From XYD12-FULL-36-8 sp041739035 (GTDB lineage: Bacteria; Bacteroidota; Ignavibacteria; Ignavibacteriales; Ignavibacteriaceae), in the NCBI GenBank assembly GCA_041739035.1, contig JBGSOQ010000346.1:1-63941 (forward strand): a DNA stretch of 63,941 nt, read 5' to 3'. The notes beneath the pieces are model-generated. The model made no database searches and was not told the DNA's origin. It saw only the letters and a list, made by a program, of their open reading frames with translations. Below are positions 18,211 through 27,815 of the stretch, piece by piece (the first letter of the stretch is position 1; every line of letters begins with the position of its first letter). The translations under genes and the position numbers were made by a program.

Positions 18211-18938
18211 AAATGATTAAAGTCTTTAAGACAGAAGAAGGAATTGAAGTCCCTGCAGTAACGACAGAGCAAATGATAGAGATTGACCGCATTGCTATTG
18301 AAGAAACCGGCCCGAATCTCTTTCAGATGATGGAAAATGCCGGAAGGAATCTTACAGAGCTAACTATTCAAACTTTAGGCGACAAATGGAAATCAGCAAA
18401 CATTGTCGTTCTTTCAGGAACAGGCGGTAACGGCGGTGGAGGTATCTGTGCGGCACGGCATCTTGCTAACCGTAATGTGAATGTTAAAGTCTGTGTAACT
18501 GAACCCGACAAGATGAAAGAAGTAACTACTTATCAACTTCACATCTTAAAATCCACAAACGCAAAAATCATATCAATAAAGGAATTACAAAAAGAAACGC
18601 CGGATTTGATTATTGATGCAATAATAGGGTATGGTTTGACCGGTGAACCAAGAGGCAATTCGCTGGAATTAATTAATTGGGCATCGCGGCAACTTAGTGA
18701 TATTATATCGTTAGATATTCCTTCAGGCATAAATTCTACAACTGGCGAAGTCGCATTTAATTATATAAAACCAGATCTGACTTTAACTCTTGCGTTACCA
18801 AAGAGTGGATTACTTCCTTCATTAACGGGTGAACTTTATCTTGCAGATATCGGGATTCCAAAAAAAGTCTATGAATTACTTAGGCTTGATTATCGATCTC
18901 CATTTAAAGAAAAATCTTATCTGAAACTTTTCAACTAA
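18207..18938 (+). CDS. nnrE: NAD(P)H-hydrate epimerase, stand-alone YjeF N-terminal domain
   Basis: Repairs damaged NADHX/NADPHX by epimerisation. The 243-residue protein has the YjeF_N marks GTGGNGGGGICAARHL, DAIIGYGLTGEPRG and SLDIPSGINSTTGE. Only the epimerase half is present; the dehydratase half usual in bacterial Nnr is absent here. It is coupled to the HAD gene by an ATGA overlap. Placing cofactor repair beside Zwf and Gnd, the main NADPH sources, makes sense. Confidence 0.85.
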   Translation: MKMIKVFKTEEGIEVPAVTTEQMIEIDRIAIEETGPNLFQMMENAGRNLTELTIQTLGDKWKSANIVVLSGTGGNGGGGICAARHLANRNVNVKVCVTEPDKMKEVTTYQLHILKSTNAKIISIKELQKETPDLIIDAIIGYGLTGEPRGNSLELINWASRQLSDIISLDIPSGINSTTGEVAFNYIKPDLTLTLALPKSGLLPSLTGELYLADIGIPKKVYELLRLDYRSPFKEKSYLKLFN

Positions 18939-18979
18939 TTAATACATTTTTATTTAATTCTTCTTGCGAAAAAATATTT

Positions 18980-20104
18980 ATGATTATTATTCTTCTTCTT
19001 ATTGCCGCTGTATTTTTAGCGTACAGTAATGGCGCTAACGACAACTTTAAAGGAGTTGCTACTTTATTTGGAAGCGGCACAACTAATTACAATAAAGCAA
19101 TTAACTGGGCGACTATTACAACATTTCTTGGATCCGTTACAGCTATCTTCCTTGCCGGAACTTTAGTGAAAAATTTTTCCGGAATAGGATTAATCCCTGA
19201 CGCATTAATTCAAACACCAGCGTTTGCGGTTTCAATTGCATTAGGTGCTGCTGCAACTGTTTTCTTAGCTACAAAAATTGGAATGCCAATTTCAACCACA
19301 CATAGTTTAGTTGGTGGATTATTCGGCAGCGGACTATTGGCAGTCGGCTCAGCATTTAATTACTTTAAATTAGTCGATACATTTTTAATGCCTTTGATAC
19401 TCAGTCCGTTTATCGCTTTGACGATTAGTTTTGCAGCATATATTATTTTAAGAAAAATAAGAATGGCTTTTGGCATTACAAAAGAAACTTGCTTTTGTGT
19501 TGTTGATGATTACAATTCTGTTAATGAAGGTTCTTTTCAAAGTCAATCTGCTGTGCTGGGAACTGAAACTCACAAAAAAATAACTGTTGGAACAAATCAT
19601 GTATGTATTACAACTTACGGCGGAAATATTTTTGGAATTGATGCACAAGCAATTTTAGATTATGCACATTACTTCAGTTCGGGTGTTGTAAGTTTTGCAA
19701 GAGGATTGAACGACACACCTAAAATTGTGGGGCTTCTTTTAATTGTTAATGTTTTGGATGTTAGGTTTGGAATTATTGGGATTGCCATCGCAATGGCAGC
19801 AGGTGGATTATTAAACGCAAAAAAGGTTGGTGAAACCGTTAGTAAAAAAATTACCCCTATGGATCACGGGCAAGGATTTACTGCCAATTTGATAACCGGG
19901 TTGATTGTTACAACAGCTTCAATACATGGGCTTCCGGTTTCAACTACTCATGTTTCTGTTGGATCAATATTTGGGATCGGCACGGTTACAAAAAAAGCTG
20001 ATGTAAAAGTCGTTTCTAATATTCTTATGTCTTGGTTATTGACTTTACCAATTGCGGCTTTATTTAGTGCCGCTATTTATTGGTTATTGCTTAAATTATT
20101 CTGA
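18980..20104 (+). CDS. pit: PiT-family inorganic phosphate transporter
   Basis: A 374-residue integral membrane protein with the two PiT signatures: SNGANDNFKGVATLFGSG near the N-terminus and the paired STTHSLVGGL / GLPVSTTHVSVGSIFGIG. The central loop (about 150-220) is hydrophilic. It imports phosphate, probably coupled to H+ or Na+. It is 41 bases after nnrE and probably in the same operon. Phosphate supply would suit the polyphosphate kinase encoded in the next operon. Confidence 0.9.
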   Translation: MIIILLLIAAVFLAYSNGANDNFKGVATLFGSGTTNYNKAINWATITTFLGSVTAIFLAGTLVKNFSGIGLIPDALIQTPAFAVSIALGAAATVFLATKIGMPISTTHSLVGGLFGSGLLAVGSAFNYFKLVDTFLMPLILSPFIALTISFAAYIILRKIRMAFGITKETCFCVVDDYNSVNEGSFQSQSAVLGTETHKKITVGTNHVCITTYGGNIFGIDAQAILDYAHYFSSGVVSFARGLNDTPKIVGLLLIVNVLDVRFGIIGIAIAMAAGGLLNAKKVGETVSKKITPMDHGQGFTANLITGLIVTTASIHGLPVSTTHVSVGSIFGIGTVTKKADVKVVSNILMSWLLTLPIAALFSAAIYWLLLKLF

Positions 20105-20129
20105 TAATTTTGGGAAATGTTTTTACAAT

Positions 20130-20174
20130 TGTCTAATAATTGACAGGCTTGATGCTCAAAACCTCTTATTTTGA
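20130..20174 (+). promoter_or_regulatory. Composite Crp-type promoter 3 (glucosidase run)
   Basis: TGTCT-AATAAT-TGACA at 20130-20145, then 21 bases, then TATTTTGA at 20167-20174. The ATG at 20187 follows closely, giving a very short leader. It opens the long run that reaches ppk1. Confidence 0.7.
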
Positions 20175-20186
20175 AAGTAAAAAATT

Positions 20187-22814
20187 ATGGATAAAGAAAA
20201 AGAAAGATTAAAGTCGCTTAAAAGTGAAGGGAAATTATGGCATAAGTGGGGACCATACTTGACTGACAGGCAATGGGGTACCGTGCGTGAAGATTACAGC
20301 TCAAACGGAACGGCATGGGAATATGTTTCGCATGATAATGCAAGAAGTAAAGCTTATCGCTGGGGCGAAGAAGGAATTGCAGGTATTAGTGACGATCAGC
20401 AGCTTATTTGTTTTTCGGTTGCTCTATGGAATAAAAAAGATCCAATCATTAAAGAAAAATACTTTGGATTAACCGGCAATCAAGGCAACCATGGTGAAGA
20501 TGTAAAAGAGTATTACTATTATTTGGATAACACCCCCACGCATTCTTACATGAAGATGCTCTATAAATATCCTCAATCTGAATTTCCTTATTCACTTCTT
20601 GTAGAAGAAAATAGTAAAAGGACAAAAGCCGATCCTGAATTTGAATTAATTGATACCGGAATTTTTAATGAAGAGAAATACTTTGATGTATTTGTTGAGT
20701 ATGCAAAAAATTCCGAGGAAGATATTCTAATAAGAATAACGGCACACAATCGCGGTAATGAAAAAGCTGAATTGAATATCATTCCCCAAATATGGTTTAG
20801 AAATACCTGGAGATGGGGAAAGGATAGTTACAAACCCGAAATGTATTTATCAGAAAATGATACAATTAAAATAATTCACAAGCGATTTGGCGGATACAAT
20901 TTATATTTTGAAACTGATCCCGAAGTATTGTTTTGTGAAAATGAAACGAATAACAATCGTCTTTACAATGCAGATAATCTTTCTGATTATGTAAAAGATG
21001 GAATCAATGATTATATTGCACAAAAAAATACAAAGACGGTAAATCCTTCTAAAACAGGAACCAAAGCAGCTTGTAATTATGATCTTACTATTAAGGGCGG
21101 TTCTTCCAAATCAGTCAGATTAAGATTGGCGAGAAATCAAATTAAGAATCCATTTGCTGGCTTTGACAGGATATTTGAAACCAGATTGAAAGAAGCTGAT
21201 GAATTTTATGCTGAATTACAAGGTGAAATTAAAAGTGAAGATGCGGCAAATGTTCAACGGCAAGCTTTTGCGGGTATGCTGTGGAGTAAACAGTTTTATT
21301 ACTACGATGTTGAAGAATGGATCAACGGCGACAAAGGACAGCCAAAACCGCCAAGGCAGCGTGTGGAAGGAAGAAATAAAGAATGGCTCCATCTCAATAA
21401 TGCTGATATCATTTCTATGCCTGACAAATGGGAATATCCCTGGTATGCTACCTGGGATTTAGCATTTCACTGCATCCCTTTCGCAATGATTGATCCTGAA
21501 TTTGCTAAAGAGCAGTTAATACTTTTCACACGCGAATGGTTTATGCATCCCAACGGACAACTGCCCGCGTACGAATGGAATTTTTCTGATGTAAATCCTC
21601 CCGTACATGCCTGGGCAGCGTGGCGTGTATTTAAAATCGATCAGAAATTGCAAGGCAAACCAGATATTGATTTTCTCGAAAGAGTATTTCACAAATTATT
21701 ATTGAACTTTACCTGGTGGGTGAATAAAAAAGATCACGATGGTCATAATATTTTTCAAGGTGGATTTTTAGGTTTGGATAACATCGGTGTCTTCGACAGG
21801 AGTACAGAGCTTCCAACCGGCGGGCATTTGGATCAATCGGACGGCACAAGCTGGATGGCAATGTTTTCACTTAATATGCTTCGTATTTCTCTCGAACTTT
21901 CTAAAACAAAACCAATCTATCAGGATTTAGCAACAAAATTTTTCGAACACTTTTTATACATCGCTCAATCGATGACGAATATGGGAGGCAAGGGCGTTGG
22001 CTTGTGGGATGATGAAGATGGATTTTATTATGACGCGCTTCATCTTGATGATAGTATTCAACATTTGAAGATTCGTTCAATGGTTGGATTGATTCCTCTT
22101 TTTGCTGTTGAAGTTTTAGAACCCGATTTAATGAACCAAGCGCCGGAATTTACAGCAAGATTAAATTGGTTTCTTTCGAACAAACCGCAAATGGCTAATT
22201 TGGTTTCCCACTGGACTGAGCCGGGCGTTGGTAATCGAAAACTCCTATCTCTTTTGCGCGGACACCGGATGAAGAAACTTTTAAAGCGAATGCTCGATGA
22301 AACCGAATTTCTTTCTGATTATGGAATTCGTGCATTGTCAAAATATCACGAACAAAATCCTTATCAGCTACAACTTGATGGAAAAAAGTTTGAGGTAAAA
22401 TACACACCTGCAGAATCTGACAGCGGGTTGTTTGGTGGTAATTCAAATTGGCGCGGACCAATATGGTTCCCGGTAAACTTTTTAATTCTCGAGTCAATGT
22501 ATCGTTTCCACCATTATTATGGAGATGATTTTAAAATTGAATGCCCAACAAACTCTGGAAAATTTGTAACGATAAAAGATGCCGCCGATGAGCTTGCCAG
22601 CAGATTGTCGAAATTATTCTTAAAAGATGAAAATGGGCAGCGCCCTGTGTTTGGATATGACAATAAAATTCAAAACGATCCTCACTTCAAGGATTATATT
22701 TTATTTCATGAATATTTCCACGGAGATAATGGAAGAGGTGTTGGCGCTTCACATCAAACCGGATGGACGGGATTGATTGCAAAAATTTTACAACCAAAGG
22801 AGAATGGGAAATAA
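20187..22814 (+). CDS. GH63-type glucosidase
   Basis: An 875-residue glycoside hydrolase of the MGH1/GH63 group (mannosylglycerate hydrolase or processing-glucosidase relatives). Conserved stretches include HKWGPYLTDRQWGTVREDYS at the N-terminus, WYATWDLAFHCIPFAMIDP in the (alpha/alpha)6 barrel and GASHQTGWTGLIAK at the end. It has no signal peptide, so it acts in the cytoplasm on glucosides such as glucosylglycerate or mannosylglycerate. The exact substrate is not visible. The next gene begins immediately after its stop. Confidence 0.85.
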   Translation: MDKEKERLKSLKSEGKLWHKWGPYLTDRQWGTVREDYSSNGTAWEYVSHDNARSKAYRWGEEGIAGISDDQQLICFSVALWNKKDPIIKEKYFGLTGNQGNHGEDVKEYYYYLDNTPTHSYMKMLYKYPQSEFPYSLLVEENSKRTKADPEFELIDTGIFNEEKYFDVFVEYAKNSEEDILIRITAHNRGNEKAELNIIPQIWFRNTWRWGKDSYKPEMYLSENDTIKIIHKRFGGYNLYFETDPEVLFCENETNNNRLYNADNLSDYVKDGINDYIAQKNTKTVNPSKTGTKAACNYDLTIKGGSSKSVRLRLARNQIKNPFAGFDRIFETRLKEADEFYAELQGEIKSEDAANVQRQAFAGMLWSKQFYYYDVEEWINGDKGQPKPPRQRVEGRNKEWLHLNNADIISMPDKWEYPWYATWDLAFHCIPFAMIDPEFAKEQLILFTREWFMHPNGQLPAYEWNFSDVNPPVHAWAAWRVFKIDQKLQGKPDIDFLERVFHKLLLNFTWWVNKKDHDGHNIFQGGFLGLDNIGVFDRSTELPTGGHLDQSDGTSWMAMFSLNMLRISLELSKTKPIYQDLATKFFEHFLYIAQSMTNMGGKGVGLWDDEDGFYYDALHLDDSIQHLKIRSMVGLIPLFAVEVLEPDLMNQAPEFTARLNWFLSNKPQMANLVSHWTEPGVGNRKLLSLLRGHRMKKLLKRMLDETEFLSDYGIRALSKYHEQNPYQLQLDGKKFEVKYTPAESDSGLFGGNSNWRGPIWFPVNFLILESMYRFHHYYGDDFKIECPTNSGKFVTIKDAADELASRLSKLFLKDENGQRPVFGYDNKIQNDPHFKDYILFHEYFHGDNGRGVGASHQTGWTGLIAKILQPKENGK

Positions 22815-23675
22815 ATGTTAAAACAAAAAACTGAAAATCATCCGCAAGTGGTAATGCCCGCATGTTCTGAACTTAAATTGTTAAGCGGACAGAAAGCATT
22901 AGTTACAGGCTCTAATTCCGGTATTGGAAAAGGAATTGCACAGGAATTAGCAAAAGCCGGGGCTGATATTGTCGTAAATTATCGCAGTAATGAAAAGTCT
23001 GCCTTAGAATTAGTTGAACAATTAAAAAAGAATTGCGGCGTTAATGCTTATGCTGCTTATGCAGATGTTTCAAATGAAAATGAGGTTAAACTCTTGTTCG
23101 AAAAAATGATTAAGGAATTTGGAACGATTGATATTTTAATCAACAATGCCGGATTACAAAAAGATGCGCCGATAGATGAAATGACCCTTGAACAATGGAA
23201 CACAGTTATAAATGTAAATCTAACCGGACAATTTTTATGTGCAAGAGAAGCTGTTAAAGAATTTAAGAGAAGAGGAATTGTCCCTAATATTTCTTGTGCA
23301 GCTGGAAAAATAATTCACATCAGTTCTGTGCACGAAGTTATTCCGTGGGCTGGACACGTGAATTATTCCGCATCTAAAGGCGGTGTTATGATGATGATGA
23401 AAAGTATTGCGCAGGAAGTTGCACCGTTTAGAATTCGTGTAAACAGTATTTCTCCCGGCGCAATCAGAACTCCGATTAATACCGCCGCATGGGAATCGCA
23501 TGAGGCTTACAACGAATTGATGAAATTAATTCCATACAAACGAATTGGCGAAGTTGAAGATATTGGAAGAGCCGCTGCATGGCTTGCTTCGGATTATGCA
23601 GACTATATTAACGGCACGAGTATCTATATTGATGGTGGAATGACTCTTTATCCAGGTTTTGCAACAGGCGGCTGA
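22815..23675 (+). CDS. SDR oxidoreductase, glucose 1-dehydrogenase-like
   Basis: A 286-residue short-chain dehydrogenase with TGSNSGIGKG (cofactor), NNAG, and the catalytic YSASKGG, plus a 25-residue N-terminal extension. Sequence style (AKAGADIVVNYRSNEKSA) resembles glucose 1-dehydrogenases. In a cluster that releases glucose this is plausible, but the substrate is inferred. Confidence 0.85.
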   Translation: MLKQKTENHPQVVMPACSELKLLSGQKALVTGSNSGIGKGIAQELAKAGADIVVNYRSNEKSALELVEQLKKNCGVNAYAAYADVSNENEVKLLFEKMIKEFGTIDILINNAGLQKDAPIDEMTLEQWNTVINVNLTGQFLCAREAVKEFKRRGIVPNISCAAGKIIHISSVHEVIPWAGHVNYSASKGGVMMMMKSIAQEVAPFRIRVNSISPGAIRTPINTAAWESHEAYNELMKLIPYKRIGEVEDIGRAAAWLASDYADYINGTSIYIDGGMTLYPGFATGG

Positions 23676-23725
23676 GTAGGTGATTTTAATATTCTTAATT
23701 TTTATTTAATGGAGAAGTTAATAGT

Positions 23726-25117
23726 ATGCAAAAACATTATGACCTTGCTGTAATTGGTGCCGGTTCCGGCGGATTGGTTGCGGCTACTTCGGCGAAACGA
23801 GCAGGGTTAAAAGTAGCTCTGCTTGAGAAAAACAAAATCGGCGGAGAATGTTTGCACACCGGCTGCGTGCCAAGTAAAACATTTATCAACTCTTCTAAAG
23901 TCTATTCTTCTGCAAAGAAGACAAAATCACTCGGACTGCCTTCATTTGCTGAAAAAGATAAATTCGATTTCTCAAAGGTGATGGAACACGTTGACTCGGT
24001 AGTTCAGCATATTTATAAAGATGAAAATCCCGAAGTATTTCAGAAAATTGGAATTGCTGTCTATATTGATCCATCCGGTGCGCAATTCAGTAATAACAAA
24101 GAAATTAAAATTGGCAATGAATTAATTACTGTCGAGCATACCATAATTTGCACAGGTTCATCGCCAAAAAGGATGGAGCTACCGGGGAATGTTTCTATCC
24201 AACCGCTGGACAATGAAAATTTTTGGAGTATAAGAGAGCAGCCGCGAAATATTTTGTTTGTCGGAGGAGGAGTTATCTCCGCCGAACTCGGTCAAGCATT
24301 GAGACGATTCGGAAGTAATGTTACTATTGTTGAACATAATGAAAGAATTCTTAAAGTTGTTGATGGAGAAATCGCTCAAATAATAATTAATAGGTTTACG
24401 GAAGAAGGAATCAAAATAATCCCAAATGCAGAGGTTGAGTTATGCGAACAGAAAGATGACCGTGCTTCAGTAAAGGTCAAAACAAAAGAGGGTGAAATTA
24501 TACAAAAAGATTTCGATTCAATTTTCTTTGCCGCCGGAAGAATTCCAAACACAAATGGAATGAATTTGGAGAACGCCGGCATTCAGTACAATGTCCGAGG
24601 AATAATAACAAATGCATACTTCCAGACAACTGCTGAAAATATTTACGCTTGCGGAGATGTGAGCAGCAAATATAAATTTACGCACGCAGCTTCTTATCAA
24701 GCGGATATTTGTCTTAATAATATTCTAAATGGCAATTCAAAGAAGATGGATGAACATCTTGTACCGTGGGCTATTTTTACCGATCCAGAAATTGCACATA
24801 CCGGGATAAGCGAAACAGAAGCAAGAAAACTATTTCCTAAAATAAGTGTATTCAAAGTTGATGCTACAATTGATCGGTTTATTGCTGAAGGAAAAACGGA
24901 AGGATTTCTAAAAGTAATTTTTGATGATAATAATAATGTCGTTGGCGCCGACGCCATTGGTGCTAATGCCGGTGAATGGATCCAAATTATTACCGTAGCT
25001 ATTAAAAACAAAATACCGATTGATTCAATAGCTGATACAATTTTCATCTACCCGACATTTTCGGAAATTGTTAAAAAATCTTTTACAAGATTTCAAAGAA
25101 GCTTGAAGCAAATATGA
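23726..25117 (+). CDS. Pyridine nucleotide-disulfide oxidoreductase (mercuric reductase / LPD-like)
   Basis: A 463-residue FAD enzyme with GAGSGGLVAATSAKRAG, the redox-active disulfide GGECLHTGCVPSKT, the second nucleotide site GGGVISAELGQAL and ACGDVSS. The C-terminal dimer segment reads IYPTFSE: the His of the lipoamide dehydrogenase HPTxSE motif is Tyr, and there is no MerA-type vicinal Cys pair or N-terminal HMA domain. It is therefore neither a classical lipoamide dehydrogenase nor a classical MerA. The substrate is unknown. Confidence 0.85.
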   Translation: MQKHYDLAVIGAGSGGLVAATSAKRAGLKVALLEKNKIGGECLHTGCVPSKTFINSSKVYSSAKKTKSLGLPSFAEKDKFDFSKVMEHVDSVVQHIYKDENPEVFQKIGIAVYIDPSGAQFSNNKEIKIGNELITVEHTIICTGSSPKRMELPGNVSIQPLDNENFWSIREQPRNILFVGGGVISAELGQALRRFGSNVTIVEHNERILKVVDGEIAQIIINRFTEEGIKIIPNAEVELCEQKDDRASVKVKTKEGEIIQKDFDSIFFAAGRIPNTNGMNLENAGIQYNVRGIITNAYFQTTAENIYACGDVSSKYKFTHAASYQADICLNNILNGNSKKMDEHLVPWAIFTDPEIAHTGISETEARKLFPKISVFKVDATIDRFIAEGKTEGFLKVIFDDNNNVVGADAIGANAGEWIQIITVAIKNKIPIDSIADTIFIYPTFSEIVKKSFTRFQRSLKQI

Positions 25118-25812
25118 TTTCGATAATCATTCCGACATATAATGAAGAAACGGTTATCGAAAAAACACTGAACTGTATCTCAGAATTAGATTGTATTTCG
25201 GATTGTGAAATTATTGTTGTGGATGGCGGCAGTTCAGATCAGACATTAAGCATTGCCAATAAATATGCTGTTGTAATTAGTTCTTCGAAAGGAAGAGCAA
25301 CTCAATTGAATGCCGGTGCAAAAATAGCGATTGGCAAAATTCTTTTTTTTGTTCATGCGGATATGACCTTGCCAAAAGAGGTACTCAAAGCTATTGATGC
25401 TAAGATAAATCATGAGGGGTATGACGGCGGGGGGTTTGCAAATGAGTTTTCCACGCTTAATAAAAAGATAAAAACGCTCGGGCGAATCATGAATTTCAGA
25501 ATTATAAACAAAGAGCAATCAGATAGAAAAATTTTTTACGGTGATAACGGCATATTCGTAAAAAAATCTGTGTTTGAAAAATTAGGCGGATTCAAAGAAA
25601 TACCAATTATGGAAGATTATGATTTTTCGGTAAGACTAAAAGCAGAATTCAAAACTATTAAGATTGATTCTCCCAAGATAATTCTTGATTCAAGAAGGCA
25701 TTTGATCAATGGTCTCTTTAAAACTCGTTTTCAGTGGATTGCAATAAGAAGACTATACAAACTTGGCGTTTCTCCGTTTCTGCTTGCAAGATGGTATAAG
25801 GATGTGAGGTGA
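25114..25812 (+). CDS. GT2 glycosyltransferase, TIGR04283 type
   Basis: A 232-residue glycosyltransferase with DGGSSDQT and FVHADMTLP, closely similar in layout to the N-terminal half of the protein at 3286-4626. This family normally accompanies ArsS-type enzymes, so it may be a second arsenosugar-related transferase placed in this operon. Its start overlaps the previous stop (ATGA). Confidence 0.85.
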   Translation: MISIIIPTYNEETVIEKTLNCISELDCISDCEIIVVDGGSSDQTLSIANKYAVVISSSKGRATQLNAGAKIAIGKILFFVHADMTLPKEVLKAIDAKINHEGYDGGGFANEFSTLNKKIKTLGRIMNFRIINKEQSDRKIFYGDNGIFVKKSVFEKLGGFKEIPIMEDYDFSVRLKAEFKTIKIDSPKIILDSRRHLINGLFKTRFQWIAIRRLYKLGVSPFLLARWYKDVR

Positions 25813-25862
25813 ATTGAATTGTTATCATTTTCAATACGAGAGAATATTTAAGGAATAATTTT

Positions 25863-27815
25863 ATGTTTACCATAAATAAAGAAACACTGAACGATTTTTC
25901 TAAATCATCTAAATTAGAATGGATAGAAACAAACGGACTTGGCGGGTACGCAAGCTCAACGGTGCTTGGCTTAAACACGCGCCGCTATCACGGACTTCTT
26001 GTCGCAGCACTAAACCCGCCGGTGGAAAGAGAAGTTATTGTTTCAAAACTTGATGAGACTCTTGTCATAAATAATAAAGTTTACGAACTTTCAACAAATC
26101 AATATCCCGGCAAGGTTCATCCTAAAGGTTACAAGTATTTGGTGGAGTTCCATAAAGATTTATTTCCGGAATTCATATATCAAGCGGGTTCTGTTAAACT
26201 AAAAAAAACTATTGCTTGCATTAACGGAAAGAATTGCGCCACGGTTATTTATGAAGCGCTCGATTCTGAAAATGAGTTTCAACTTCAACTTTCACCATTT
26301 ATTGCGATGCGTGATTTTCATTCTCTAAGAAAAGCTGATGCAAATATTCGTGCAGAGTATTCATTTCAGAACGATTCGTTTGAATTAAAGTTTAATAGTC
26401 ATCCAAAACCACTTTACGCAAAAATCAGCAAAGGAGATTTTGTTTCTCAACAAGATTGGTATTATGATTTTGAATATCTCGAAGAGCTTGACCGAGGACT
26501 CGATTATCGGGAAGACCTCTTTAAGCCAGGCTACTTTGAAGTAAATCTTAACAAAGGTGAAAAAGTGGCAATCACTTTCTCGTCTGATGTAATTACCAAA
26601 GATTGCTTTACTCTTTTAAACAATGAAAAACTAAGGCGTGAAAAGATAATTGAAAAATGTAATGATGATGAAATATTAAAGGGCCTAACTCTTGCAGCAG
26701 ATCAATTTATAGTTAAGCGAAAAGCAATGAACAAAACTATCATTGCTGGCTATCATTGGTTTTCGGATTGGGGACGCGATACAATGATTGCATTACCCGG
26801 ATTAACTTTAAGCACAAATCGTTTTAATGATGCACAAACCATTCTTGAAACTTTTGCCAACTCCATGGATAGGGGAATGATTCCAAACAGATTTCCCGAT
26901 CATGGTGAAGCGCCACAATATAATACTGTTGATGCTACCCTTTGGTTTTTTATTGCGGTGAAAAAATATTTAGATGAAACAAATGATTTCTATTTTGTTC
27001 GAGAGAGTATATACCCGCGATTTAAAAAAATTATAGAATGGCATGAGAAAGGAACGAGATACAATATTCATGAGGATTACGACGGCTTGCTTTATGCCGG
27101 TGAACAGGGAATGCAATTAACCTGGATGGATGCTAAAATTGGCGATTGGGTTGTTACACCACGTCAAGGCAAAACCGTCGAAGTAAATGCACTTTGGTAT
27201 AATGCACTAATGATTGCAGCGTATCTGGCTGATTTTGCTAATGAGAAAGAATGTGTCTCGCTGTACAAACAAAAAGCGGCAAAAGTTCTAAAAAGTTTTA
27301 ACGATACATTTTGGAATGAAGAAGCAGGATATTTATATGATAACGTTGATGGTGATTACAAAGATTCATCATTCCGTCCGAATCAGCTTTATGCCGTTAG
27401 TCTTCCTCATAAACTAATGGATAAAGAAAAAGCAAAAGTCATTGTTGATAAAGTTTATGAAAAGCTTTACACGCCCTATGGATTAAGAAGTCTTTCTCCG
27501 GAAGATAAGAACTATAAATCAATTTATATTGGTAACCAATATTCTCGTGATGCTGCATATCATCAGGGAACTGTATGGAGTTTTCTGCTTGGGGCTTTTG
27601 TCGATGCTATTGAATATGCTTATCCTGAGGAGAAAAAAGGAAGAATTATAAAAATAATTGAAGATTTCATTCCACATTTATCAAATGCAGGATTGGGAAC
27701 TGTATCAGAAATATTTGATGGCGATTATCCACACAATCCAAAAGGATGTATTGCACAAGCATGGAGCGTGGCGGAATATTTAAGAATTTATAAAAAGTAC
27801 GCTGGGATTAAATGA
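25863..27815 (+). CDS. Glycogen debranching enzyme, amylo-alpha-1,6-glucosidase type
   Basis: A 650-residue protein with the N-terminal GDE domain (SSTVLGLNTRRYHGLLVAAL) and the C-terminal (alpha/alpha)6 domain with GYHWFSDWGRDTMIALPGL, TWMDAKIGDWVVTPRQGK and GLGTVSEIFDG. It removes alpha-1,6-linked glucose from glycogen and yields free glucose, which glk could phosphorylate. It lacks a signal peptide. It overlaps the aquaporin gene by an ATGA junction. Confidence 0.9.
   Translation: MFTINKETLNDFSKSSKLEWIETNGLGGYASSTVLGLNTRRYHGLLVAALNPPVEREVIVSKLDETLVINNKVYELSTNQYPGKVHPKGYKYLVEFHKDLFPEFIYQAGSVKLKKTIACINGKNCATVIYEALDSENEFQLQLSPFIAMRDFHSLRKADANIRAEYSFQNDSFELKFNSHPKPLYAKISKGDFVSQQDWYYDFEYLEELDRGLDYREDLFKPGYFEVNLNKGEKVAITFSSDVITKDCFTLLNNEKLRREKIIEKCNDDEILKGLTLAADQFIVKRKAMNKTIIAGYHWFSDWGRDTMIALPGLTLSTNRFNDAQTILETFANSMDRGMIPNRFPDHGEAPQYNTVDATLWFFIAVKKYLDETNDFYFVRESIYPRFKKIIEWHEKGTRYNIHEDYDGLLYAGEQGMQLTWMDAKIGDWVVTPRQGKTVEVNALWYNALMIAAYLADFANEKECVSLYKQKAAKVLKSFNDTFWNEEAGYLYDNVDGDYKDSSFRPNQLYAVSLPHKLMDKEKAKVIVDKVYEKLYTPYGLRSLSPEDKNYKSIYIGNQYSRDAAYHQGTVWSFLLGAFVDAIEYAYPEEKKGRIIKIIEDFIPHLSNAGLGTVSEIFDGDYPHNPKGCIAQAWSVAEYLRIYKKYAGIK

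Noticed and set aside
23726..25117. Calling this enzyme MerA or lipoamide dehydrogenase
   Set aside because: It lacks the MerA C-terminal Cys pair and HMA domain, and the lipoamide dehydrogenase His is replaced by Tyr.
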